Shown: positions 17,666 to 25,218 of the stretch, in pieces | Position numbering within the stretch: the first letter of the stretch is position 1 | Layout: each line of letters begins with the position of its first letter | Assembly (NCBI GenBank): GCA_903918755.1 | Contig: CAIXFN010000022.1 | Span: 1 to 64,000 of the forward strand | Length of the DNA stretch: 64,000 nucleotides | Direction: 5' to 3' | DNA from: an uncultured Pedosphaera sp. | GTDB lineage: Bacteria > Verrucomicrobiota > Verrucomicrobiia > Limisphaerales > Pedosphaeraceae | Made by a program: the position numbers and the translations under genes | Notes under the pieces: generated by a model | The model's input: the letters and a program-made list of their open reading frames with translations, nothing else | The model's database searches: none | What the model was told of the DNA's origin: nothing

Positions 17666-18547
17666 TCACCCCATCGCCAGACGGCTGCGGTACTCCGTCG
17701 GGGACTGGCCGACGACCTTCTTAAAGACGCGGTTAAAATGCGTGAGGGATTGGAAGCCGACCTCGTAGGCGATCTCACTGATCCGCAGGTTGGGGTTGAG
17801 GAGGAGATTCTTGGCCTTCTCCGTGCGCAGGCGGGAGACGTAATCCGTAAAATTGAGGCCGGTGGCTTTGCGGAATAGTTTGCAAAAATAAAACATACTG
17901 GTGTGGACCGCCCGGGCCACCTGGCCCAGATCCAGATCCTCCGTGTGGTGTTCCTCGATGAACTGTTTGGCGCGGGTGATCACCGGCGATTCCGCATGGC
18001 TGGTGCGGACCGTGATTTCGTTCCCCTTCATCCCGAGATGCTCCGCAAAAATGCCCAGGAGACGTCCCAGCGATTCCATTTTCCTGGGTGCGACCACCGG
18101 GGTGGCAAAATAAGCCTTGCGGGCGGTTGCAGGCTCCAGGACGACGCCGAGTTGGGCGGCCTGGGCGAGGGCGCGTTCAAAGCCGGCTTCGGTGGGTTTT
18201 TGACGCATGACCTGGCCGGTTTGCAGGTAACCGATCGTGTTCTCCCCAACCTTTACCGGCACGGCGGTTTCGCTCAGGCCGTAGCCGCAAGTCATGGTGC
18301 AGGCTCCCGCAGTGGCCGATTGAGCGAGTTTTTCCTGCATCTGGAGGCAGGCGCCGCAGGTCCGGCTTTGCGCCGACATCAGGGCGCACCAAGGGCTTTC
18401 CTTGCGCTTGCCATGCAGGGGGAGTTGCCAGGTTTCCACCGGGCGCAGGGCGATCGGCAGGCCGGTCGCCTCCGTGTACGCCCGCCCGTATTCCTGAAAA
18501 ATCAGGGAATTCGACAAAGTCTCGATCAGTTGGCCGTTCATGTTCAT
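17666..18547 (-). CDS. PocR-domain AraC-family regulator
   Basis: 293-residue transcription factor. The N-terminal half fits the PocR ligand-binding domain, with a cysteine cluster (SRTCGACLQMQ and ACTMTCGYGL) and the segment VKVGENTIGYLQTGQV. PocR domains are proposed to bind small hydrocarbon or diol-like ligands. The C-terminal 100 residues are a two-helix-turn-helix AraC domain (SMFYFCKLFRKATGLNF, ISEIAYEVGFQSLTHFNRVF). It lies downstream of the desaturase gene on the same strand, with a 23-base palindrome between them. A link to lipid state is an attractive but unproven idea. Confidence 0.9.
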   Translation of the reverse strand: MNMNGQLIETLSNSLIFQEYGRAYTEATGLPIALRPVETWQLPLHGKRKESPWCALMSAQSRTCGACLQMQEKLAQSATAGACTMTCGYGLSETAVPVKVGENTIGYLQTGQVMRQKPTEAGFERALAQAAQLGVVLEPATARKAYFATPVVAPRKMESLGRLLGIFAEHLGMKGNEITVRTSHAESPVITRAKQFIEEHHTEDLDLGQVARAVHTSMFYFCKLFRKATGLNFTDYVSRLRTEKAKNLLLNPNLRISEIAYEVGFQSLTHFNRVFKKVVGQSPTEYRSRLAMG

Positions 18548-18669
18548 TGCGTCGTCTTTCGTTGATCTGGTCAGCCGGTTCTTGCTGTCAACGAGGCCAA
18601 TTTACGGCCAGGACCAAACGGGAACAATTGGGGTGGGCACGGCAATTGACCGCGCCAAGGAACGGAGGG

Positions 18670-18692
18670 GGGGTAGGGAAATTCCCTACCCC
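18670..18692. repeat. Inverted repeat between desaturase and PocR/AraC genes
   Basis: GGGGTAGGG-AAATT-CCCTACCCC is a perfect 9-base inverted repeat around a 5-base loop. It lies 26 bases past the desaturase stop and about 120 bases before the AraC-type gene. No T run follows on the minus strand, so it is a poor intrinsic terminator. It could be an operator for a dimeric regulator or an RNA hairpin. Confidence 0.5.
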
Positions 18693-18717
18693 GGAACGGA
18701 CGAAGGGCTGATTTTGA

Positions 18718-19770
18718 TCAGAGGCTGCCTGAGCGGCTTTGCTGCCGACGGAGCTGGCGCAGATGGCCGAAACCAACCAGCTTCTTGCGCTGCTCATCCC
18801 AAAGACGGAGCGGGAAAGAGCGCAGGCTGGAGAACAGGGTGATGGGCTTCACTTCCTGGAACATGGGATGCGAGCGATGGCAACGTTCCAGATTATAATT
18901 GGGGATGCGCGAACTCAAATGATGGATGTGATGAAACCCGATGTTGCCGGAGAACCATTGGAGAATGCGGGGCAATTTGTAAAACGAACTGCCGCGCAAG
19001 GCCGCCTCGGTAAAATCCCACTCCTCGCCGCGTTCCCAATAAACGTCCTCGAACTGGTGCTGGACATAAAACATCCAGATACCCGCCCCGCCGGCCACGA
19101 GCATGACGACGAGTTGGATGATAAAGTAGGCACCGAAGCCGAATATCCGGCCCAGCACCAGGGCAACGCCCAAGAGCGCCAGGTTCATCCAATACACCGA
19201 GCGGCGTTCGCGGGGGTTCGCTCCGGCGGTCGAAAAACGCTGCTTGAACAGAAAGAGGTAGAGCGGGGCGATGATGAACAAAATCAACGGATTACGGGCC
19301 AGCCGGTAGGCGAAGCGCTTCCCACGACCCGCTTCCAGATATTCCCGGACGGTCATCGTCCAAATATCGCCGACGCCCCGCTTGTCGAGATCCCCGGAGG
19401 TGGCGTGGTGGATGGCATGTTCCCAGCGCCAATGGTAGTACGGGGTGAAGGTCAGCACCCCCGTGAGGAAGCCGAAGATGTCATTCGCCCGGCGGGACTT
19501 GAAAAAGGAGCCATGGCCACAGTCGTGGAAAATAATGAAAACCCGCACCAGAAACGCCCCGGCCAGGACGGCCAGCGGAATCGTCAGCCACCAAGAAACG
19601 GCCAAGCTGCGATACATCAAGTACCAAAGGAGGGTATAAGGCCCGAGAGTGTTAACCAATTGCCCGACTGCCCGCCAAGTGGAGGGTTGCTGGTAAGTGG
19701 CCACGATTTCTTTCCAATCGGCGACACTCCGCCGGCCCGGGGCCGCGGAGGAAATGTTCTTTTTTGCCAT
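18718..19770 (-). CDS. Membrane fatty acid desaturase
   Basis: 350-residue di-iron desaturase of the acyl-lipid (delta-12-like) class that introduces a double bond into membrane fatty acyl chains. The three histidine boxes are visible: HDCGH (near 82), HAIHH (near 118) and HHIHH (near 278). QHQFEDVYWERG, typical of this subgroup, lies before the last box. Hydrophobic pairs of helices lie at about 40-80 and 165-225. The product is expected in the cytoplasmic membrane, probably serving fluidity control. Its own promoter must lie in the divergent region up to 20077. Confidence 0.92.
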   Translation of the reverse strand: MAKKNISSAAPGRRSVADWKEIVATYQQPSTWRAVGQLVNTLGPYTLLWYLMYRSLAVSWWLTIPLAVLAGAFLVRVFIIFHDCGHGSFFKSRRANDIFGFLTGVLTFTPYYHWRWEHAIHHATSGDLDKRGVGDIWTMTVREYLEAGRGKRFAYRLARNPLILFIIAPLYLFLFKQRFSTAGANPRERRSVYWMNLALLGVALVLGRIFGFGAYFIIQLVVMLVAGGAGIWMFYVQHQFEDVYWERGEEWDFTEAALRGSSFYKLPRILQWFSGNIGFHHIHHLSSRIPNYNLERCHRSHPMFQEVKPITLFSSLRSFPLRLWDEQRKKLVGFGHLRQLRRQQSRSGSL

Positions 19771-20077
19771 GCGGGAACTACTTTAAGCCAAAGCACTGAA
19801 AGCAAAACAATATTTTTTGCCGAGACGGTGATTTTACCCCAACGACACGAAGGGGCAGGTCCGGCCGCTAACGACATGCTCTGAAGGGCAACTTGCTTTG
19901 AATAAGGGGGCTTGTCCAACCCCTGATTGACAAAAACCAATCCCTTTTTGGCCGCCAATTCCTGGCTAATTTCCAATTGCCAGGCAAAACGGCAGGGGCG
20001 CTCATTCCATTTTTGTAGAGACAGTGTAGAGTATTTGTCTTGATGGCGCCCGAACCGGGGAATAATACTTCGCTTCC
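19771..20077. other. Divergent intergenic region
   Basis: 307 bases between the desaturase (minus) and the M50-like gene (plus), AT-richer than its surroundings. It contains CCTGGC-N12-GCCAGG at 19961-19984, an inverted repeat that could be an operator. I see no small gene and no strong promoter match. Confidence 0.4.
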
Positions 20078-21286
20078 GTGAACAGTGATGCCGCGATCAT
20101 TCCGCGTCCGCCGCCCGCCGGACCGCCGAAGAGCAAGTCCCCCAATAGTTGGCTGGCGATCCTATTTTGGCTGCTGGTGGGGGGCGCTTGCGGCTATTTC
20201 GGGATGCTTTACGGGAAGTCACTGATGGTGGCCGTGCCAGGAGCCAAATGGGTTTCCCTGCTCGGTTTGGCGGCCCTGCCGTTGGTCTGGCTGCTGGCGG
20301 CCGGATTTCACGAATTCGGCCACCTGGCGGGCGGGTGGCTGGGAGGCGGCACTTTCCTGCTTTGGATGGTCGGGCCCTTCGTGCTGCGCCGCACCCCGGC
20401 CGGGTTGCGGCCGGCGTGGAACCGCAGCGTGAATCTTTTGGGGGGCATGGCGATTTGCATCCCCCTGCCGCCGACCCCGGTCAAGCCCCGGGCGGTGGCG
20501 GTCATGATTATCGGGGGACCGCTCGCGAGCCTGTTGCTGGCGGGCATGGCTTTGGGGGCGAGGTTTTCCCTGCAGGGCGGAGGGGATCCGATTACGCTCG
20601 GGCGCGCGCTGGGGATGGATTTGCTGGCTTTCACCGCGTTGCTTTCCTTTCTCCTTTTTCTCGTCACCGCCATTCCGAGTGTCGCCGGCGGGTTCAAGTC
20701 CGACGGCAAACGGGTGGTGGAATTACTCCGGGGCGATCACCGCTCCCGCCAGGAAGCGGCATTGATGATTTTAAGCACGGCCAGTCTCGCCGGATTACGG
20801 CCGGCAGATTACGACCCGGCGCTGGTTAAGGCCGTGGTTTCGCTCGGCGACGGCTCCTTGTTTGATTTGTACGGCCACCTCACGGTTTATTACTACGCGG
20901 CGGACCGGGAAGACTGGAAGGCGGCCCAGGGGCATTTGGATTATGTCATCACTGGCTGGCAAAAAGTCGTGCCGTACATCCGGGACACGGTGCGGTGCGA
21001 ATACGCCTGGCTGCTGGCTCGCCGGACGACCGAAACAGCCCTGGCGCGGGCCTGGCTGGATTCCGCCGGAAAGCTGGATTTTGATCCGGCCACCCGGTTG
21101 CGGGCCGAAGCCGCGGTGCTGCTAGCGGAAGGCCGTTTCAGCGAGGCCCTGGCGCGGGCCGGGGCCGGGCTGGAGGCTTTGGAAAATCGCAGCCTCAGTC
21201 CAGTGCGGAATCCGTTTGCCGCGACGGCCCTGGAAGGTTTACAGCGGGAGGCGAGGCAACGCGCGGAAGTTGGCGCGGGGCGGTGA
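20078..21286 (+). CDS. M50-like membrane protein with helical C-terminal domain
   Basis: 402-residue membrane protein. After two hydrophobic segments (about 25-70) comes HEFGHLAGGWLGG (near residue 78), the HExxH zinc-protease motif of site-2-type M50 peptidases embedded in a membrane helix. Further membrane segments follow near 145-170 and 185-210. The usual second M50 motif (NxxPxPxxDG) is not evident; LLGGMAICIPLPPTPVKP is the closest candidate. Residues 225-400 are soluble and helical, resembling tetratricopeptide-like repeats. The start is a GTG at 20078. It could be an intramembrane protease or an inactive relative. Confidence 0.7.
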   Translation: MNSDAAIIPRPPPAGPPKSKSPNSWLAILFWLLVGGACGYFGMLYGKSLMVAVPGAKWVSLLGLAALPLVWLLAAGFHEFGHLAGGWLGGGTFLLWMVGPFVLRRTPAGLRPAWNRSVNLLGGMAICIPLPPTPVKPRAVAVMIIGGPLASLLLAGMALGARFSLQGGGDPITLGRALGMDLLAFTALLSFLLFLVTAIPSVAGGFKSDGKRVVELLRGDHRSRQEAALMILSTASLAGLRPADYDPALVKAVVSLGDGSLFDLYGHLTVYYYAADREDWKAAQGHLDYVITGWQKVVPYIRDTVRCEYAWLLARRTTETALARAWLDSAGKLDFDPATRLRAEAAVLLAEGRFSEALARAGAGLEALENRSLSPVRNPFAATALEGLQREARQRAEVGAGR

Positions 21287-21678
21287 GCGGCGCCCGGGGG
21301 CCACGAATCGGGTAAACAAGGAGGCGGCGGGGCCGGGTGGGAAAAGAGGCCGGGAAGCCAGCAGTTGCCGCGGCCACCCGTGGTTTTCGACCAATAAGAG
21401 ACTCACGGGGCGGTAAGTTGTTACGATTACATGACATAAGCTTGCAATCGGCCGGGGAGTTGTCTACGGTTCGCGCATCACCAAGCAAGCCAGTAAACGG
21501 CCGCCGCGTTACGCGGGCCCGCGGACGGTTGGCTGGATTATCCGGTTCAAGGCGGAGTGGGGCCGTGGTTAAAAGGGGAGTGGGAGCGGATAAGTCGGGA
21601 GCAAAGCGGGGAGGAGTGGGCAAGAAATGGTTGGCCCGGACGAAACGATTGTCGCAAGAGTCTGACGAGATCAAATCT
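21287..21678. other. 392-base region upstream of hppA
   Basis: No separate gene is seen. The hppA frame is open back to 21337, but the residues before 21679 are random in character (basic and proline-poor, with no membrane segment), so I read this as leader and promoter sequence. No clear promoter hexamers or riboswitch fold could be recognised. Confidence 0.4.
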
Positions 21679-24174
21679 ATGCAAAACAATAAACTGCGGT
21701 GGGGGATGATCATGGGCGCGGGGGTGCTCTTCAGCACAGCCGGGCGGGCGTGGGCGGGGGATGCGGATCTACATATCCCGGATTTGCAAGCCGTGAAGTT
21801 CGCTTCCCTGGGAGGCATGTCGGGCGCCATGCTGATGAATATCGGCATCGCCATTTGTGCGATCGGCGCGATTTTCGGCCTGGTGCAATACCAGCAAACC
21901 AAGGCGTTACCGGTGCATGAAAGCATGGCGAAGGTGTCCCACACCATTTGGGAAACCTGCAAGACCTACCTCTTCACCCAGGGCAAGTTTCTCGCCATCC
22001 TCTGGTTCCTCATCGCCGGGGCGATGTTCTATTATTTCAAGGTCCTGCAACACAAGGAAATGATGGATGTGGTCGTAATCCTGCTGGCTTCGATTCTGGG
22101 CATTCTGGGTTCCTACGGGGTGGCTTGGTTCGGCATCCGGATCAACACCGTTTCCAATTCCCGGACGGCCTTTTCCGCGTTGCAGGGCAATGCGTTTGCC
22201 ACGCTGGGAATTCCGCTGCGTTCCGGCATGAGCGTGGGGCTCCTGCTGGTGGCCGTGGAGTTATTCTTCATGATCTGCATCCTGATGTTCCTGCGGCGCG
22301 AATTGGTCGGGCCGTGCTTCATCGGGTTTGCCATCGGGGAATCCCTGGGGGCCAGTGTGCTGCGCATTTGCGGCGGTATTTTCACGAAGATTGCGGACAT
22401 CGGTTCGGATCTGATGAAGATCGTGTTCAAACTGCCGGAAGATGACCCGAAGAATCCCGGGGTGATCGCGGACTGCACGGGTGATAATGCCGGTGATTCC
22501 GTGGGGCCGACCGCCGATGGGTTTGAGACCTACGGGGTGACGGGCGTGGCGTTGATCGCGTTCCTGGCGCTGGCGCTGGAAGAGAAGCAGAACCAGGGGA
22601 TTTGCGGCACGCTGATCATCTGGCTCTTCGTGATGCGGGCGTTGATGATCGTGACCTCGCTGGTGTCGTATTTTGCCAACGAAATCCTGAGCAAGGCGCT
22701 GTTCGCTGGCAAAAAGGAATTCGATTTCGAGGCGCCCCTGACCAACCTGGTGTGGATCACTTCGGGCGTGTCCATTCTCGTCACCTTTGTGGCCAGCAAG
22801 GTGTTGCTGGGTGATTTTGCGGACGCGAAGGGGCAGGCGCAGCCGGATTTGTGGTGGGTGCTCTCGGCGATCATCAGTTGCGGCACGGTCGCGGGCGCGT
22901 TGATTCCGGAATTCACCAAGGTTTTTGTGAGCACGAACTCGCGGCACGTGAAGGAAGTGACCAACTGCTCCCGGCATGGCGGGGCCTCCCTGAACATTCT
23001 TTCCGGATTCGTGGCCGGGAATTTCTCCGCCTTTTGGATGGGGCTGGTGATCATGGTGCTGATGGCCGGGGCGTACTATTTTTCGCAGAACAGCGCGTTG
23101 CTGGCCTGGATGCCGGAGAAGTATCTGTTTGCCGCGCCGATCTTTGCGTTCGGCCTGGTGGCATTCGGTTTCCTGGGGATGGGGCCGGTGACGATCGCGG
23201 TGGACAGCTATGGGCCGGTGACGGACAACGCCCAATCGGTTTACGAGCTGAGCCAGATTGAAGGCCGCCCCGGGATCCGGGCGGAAATCAAACGCGATTT
23301 CGGCTTCGACCCCGACTTTGAAAATGCCAAGCATCAATTGGAAAAGGGTGACGGGGCGGGCAACACGTTCAAGGCGACCGCCAAACCAGTGCTGATCGGC
23401 ACGGCGGTGGTCGGGGCCACCACGATGGTGTTCGGCATTATCATCCTGCTGGAAAATCTCTTCGGCAATGTCGTGGCCAAACTCAGCCTCGTGCAACCGC
23501 AGGTCATCCTCGGGTTGATCATGGGCGGATCGGTGATCTACTGGTTCACCGGGGCGTCCTGCCAGGCGGTGGTGACCGGGGCGTACCGGGCGGTAGTTTA
23601 CATCAAGGAACACATGAAACTGGATGCGACCACCGCCTCCGAAGCGGACAGCAAGGAAGTCGTCCGCATTTGCACGGTTTACGCGCAAAAGGGCATGTGG
23701 AACATCTTCATCGTGGTGTTCTGTTTCGCGCTCGCGCTGCCCTTCTTCAATCCCTACTTCTTCATCGGCTACCTGGTGGGGATCGCCTTTTTCGGTTTGT
23801 TTCAGGCGATCTTCATGGCGAATGCCGGCGGGGCCTGGGACAACGCCAAAAAGATTGTGGAAGTGGAACTGCGGCAGAAGGGCACCGAGTTGCACGCGGC
23901 CACCGTGGTGGGTGATACGGTGGGCGATCCGTTCAAGGATACCTCCTCTGTGGCGCTCAACCCGGTGATCAAGTTCACGACCCTGTTCGGGTTGCTCGCG
24001 GTGGAGATCGCCGTGACAATGACGGACGCGGCCGCCAAGATGGGGATCGGGATATTCTTCTTTGCCGTGGCGCTGGTCTTCGTTTACCGCTCCTTCTACT
24101 GCATGCGGATTCCGGACGAGCCCACGGGCGCGGAAGGCGTGCTGGTCTTGCCGCATCACGCACACGAGAAATAA
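21679..24174 (+). CDS. hppA: Membrane ion-translocating pyrophosphatase
   Basis: Hydrolyses pyrophosphate and pumps H+ and/or Na+ across the membrane. The 831-residue protein has about 16 membrane helices. The substrate-binding loops are EDDPKNPGVIADCTGDNAGD (from residue 254), DSYGPVTDN (near 512) and VVGDTVGDPFKDTS (near 750), keeping the acidic residues that hold magnesium pyrophosphate. ADCTGDNAGDSVGPTADGFE instead of the common ADNVGDNVGD form marks a divergent clade. GAGNTFKATAK carries Lys where potassium-independent enzymes do, so K+ independence is inferred. I chose the ATG at 21679, just before the first membrane segment. A strong terminator follows at 24197-24229, so it is a single-gene unit. 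Confidence 0.95.
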   Translation: MQNNKLRWGMIMGAGVLFSTAGRAWAGDADLHIPDLQAVKFASLGGMSGAMLMNIGIAICAIGAIFGLVQYQQTKALPVHESMAKVSHTIWETCKTYLFTQGKFLAILWFLIAGAMFYYFKVLQHKEMMDVVVILLASILGILGSYGVAWFGIRINTVSNSRTAFSALQGNAFATLGIPLRSGMSVGLLLVAVELFFMICILMFLRRELVGPCFIGFAIGESLGASVLRICGGIFTKIADIGSDLMKIVFKLPEDDPKNPGVIADCTGDNAGDSVGPTADGFETYGVTGVALIAFLALALEEKQNQGICGTLIIWLFVMRALMIVTSLVSYFANEILSKALFAGKKEFDFEAPLTNLVWITSGVSILVTFVASKVLLGDFADAKGQAQPDLWWVLSAIISCGTVAGALIPEFTKVFVSTNSRHVKEVTNCSRHGGASLNILSGFVAGNFSAFWMGLVIMVLMAGAYYFSQNSALLAWMPEKYLFAAPIFAFGLVAFGFLGMGPVTIAVDSYGPVTDNAQSVYELSQIEGRPGIRAEIKRDFGFDPDFENAKHQLEKGDGAGNTFKATAKPVLIGTAVVGATTMVFGIIILLENLFGNVVAKLSLVQPQVILGLIMGGSVIYWFTGASCQAVVTGAYRAVVYIKEHMKLDATTASEADSKEVVRICTVYAQKGMWNIFIVVFCFALALPFFNPYFFIGYLVGIAFFGLFQAIFMANAGGAWDNAKKIVEVELRQKGTELHAATVVGDTVGDPFKDTSSVALNPVIKFTTLFGLLAVEIAVTMTDAAAKMGIGIFFFAVALVFVYRSFYCMRIPDEPTGAEGVLVLPHHAHEK

Positions 24175-24196
24175 CCTGCCAGAATGATTGGTGCAG

Positions 24197-24229
24197 CCGG
24201 GGTGCCGCGGGCGGCACCCCGGTTTTTTT
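24197..24229 (+). terminator. Intrinsic terminator after hppA
   Basis: A perfect 10-base stem CCGGGGTGCC/GGCACCCCGG (24197-24206, 24213-24222) with a 6-base loop is followed at once by seven T residues (24223-24229). It lies 23 bases after the hppA stop. Confidence 0.93.
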
Positions 24230-24294
24230 ATGGATATGGGCCGCTCCCGCAAGCGTCAGAAACCTGCTCCCCCGCACTTTCCCTGGGCGAGGAA

Positions 24295-25170
24295 ATGGGG
24301 CACATTCGGGCCGTGAAACTGAAACGGATCATCTCGCTGACTCCCGGAGGAACGGAAATTGTTGCGGCGCTGGGAGCGGCGGGGCAATTGGTGGGGCGCT
24401 CGGCGGAGTGCGATTTTCCGGCGGCGATCACCGCGCTGCCAGTGTGTTCCGCGACGCCGACCGGGGCCGGAGCACGCCGGCAACTGGACGCCCGGAAGCT
24501 GCTCGCCCTGCAACCCGACCTGATCCTGACCGGGGCGCCGGACGAACCGTTGAGCGCGGAGGTAGCCGCCGCGGTTGGCGGGTTGGCCGGCCAACGGCCG
24601 CAAATCCTGGCCCTCGCACCCCGGCGGATGGTGCAGATTTGGGAGACCTTTTATCTGGTGGCGGAGGCGTTGGCGATGGCGGAAATCGGGCGGGAAGTGG
24701 TGCGGCCACTCAAACTCCGGGTGGTGGATATCATCGAAAAGGCCTGTGTGGTTGCGGGACGTCCCACGGTGGCTTGTCTGGATGGAGGCGATCCGCTGCG
24801 GGCGGCGGGCAATTGGGTGCCGGAATTGGTGGAGTTGGCGGGAGGAGAGAACCGTTTTGGGGCGCCGGGCGGGACCGCGCTACCGCTGGACTGGGAAGCC
24901 CTGCGCGCAGGGGATCCGGAGTTGATCGTGATGCTTCCCGCGGGCGGCGAGTTGGGGGGCGCGCGCCTGGAACTGCTGGCGCTGGCCAGTCTGCCCGGTT
25001 GGACCAAACTGCGGGCGGTGCGGAAGGGACGGGTTTATCTCACCGATGGCAGTCATTTTTTTAGCCGGCCCGGACCGCGGATTGTGGAGGCGCTGGAGGT
25101 GATGGCGGAACTGTGCCATCCGGACCGGTTCAATTTTGGCCACCGGGGCAAGGCGTGGGAGAAATTCTGA
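24295..25170 (+). CDS. BtuF-like cobalamin-binding-fold protein
   Basis: 291-residue protein with the two-lobed fold of class III metal-chelate binding proteins (BtuF/FepB family). RIISLTPGGTEIVAALGA at the start, LLALQPDLILTGAP near 75 and LRAVRKGRVYLTDGSHFF near 240 are family landmarks. No signal peptide is visible. Either it works in the cytosol, as some stand-alone BtuF-like proteins may, or the start is wrong. No permease or ATPase gene is nearby, so ABC import is not supported here. The start is uncertain: the ATG at 24295 has a poorly spaced GAGG, and a GTG at 24313 is also possible. It follows the hppA terminator, so it must have its own promoter. Confidence 0.75.
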   Translation: MGHIRAVKLKRIISLTPGGTEIVAALGAAGQLVGRSAECDFPAAITALPVCSATPTGAGARRQLDARKLLALQPDLILTGAPDEPLSAEVAAAVGGLAGQRPQILALAPRRMVQIWETFYLVAEALAMAEIGREVVRPLKLRVVDIIEKACVVAGRPTVACLDGGDPLRAAGNWVPELVELAGGENRFGAPGGTALPLDWEALRAGDPELIVMLPAGGELGGARLELLALASLPGWTKLRAVRKGRVYLTDGSHFFSRPGPRIVEALEVMAELCHPDRFNFGHRGKAWEKF

Positions 25171-25218
25171 GCGCCCCGCGCGGAACGAAGACAAGGTGCA
25201 TGTGGTAAACTCCGCAAT

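Noticed and set aside
22261-24252. 663-codon minus-strand frame opposite hppA
   Set aside because: The product is His/Arg-rich with no domain and no ribosome-binding site, an antisense shadow of the pyrophosphatase gene.
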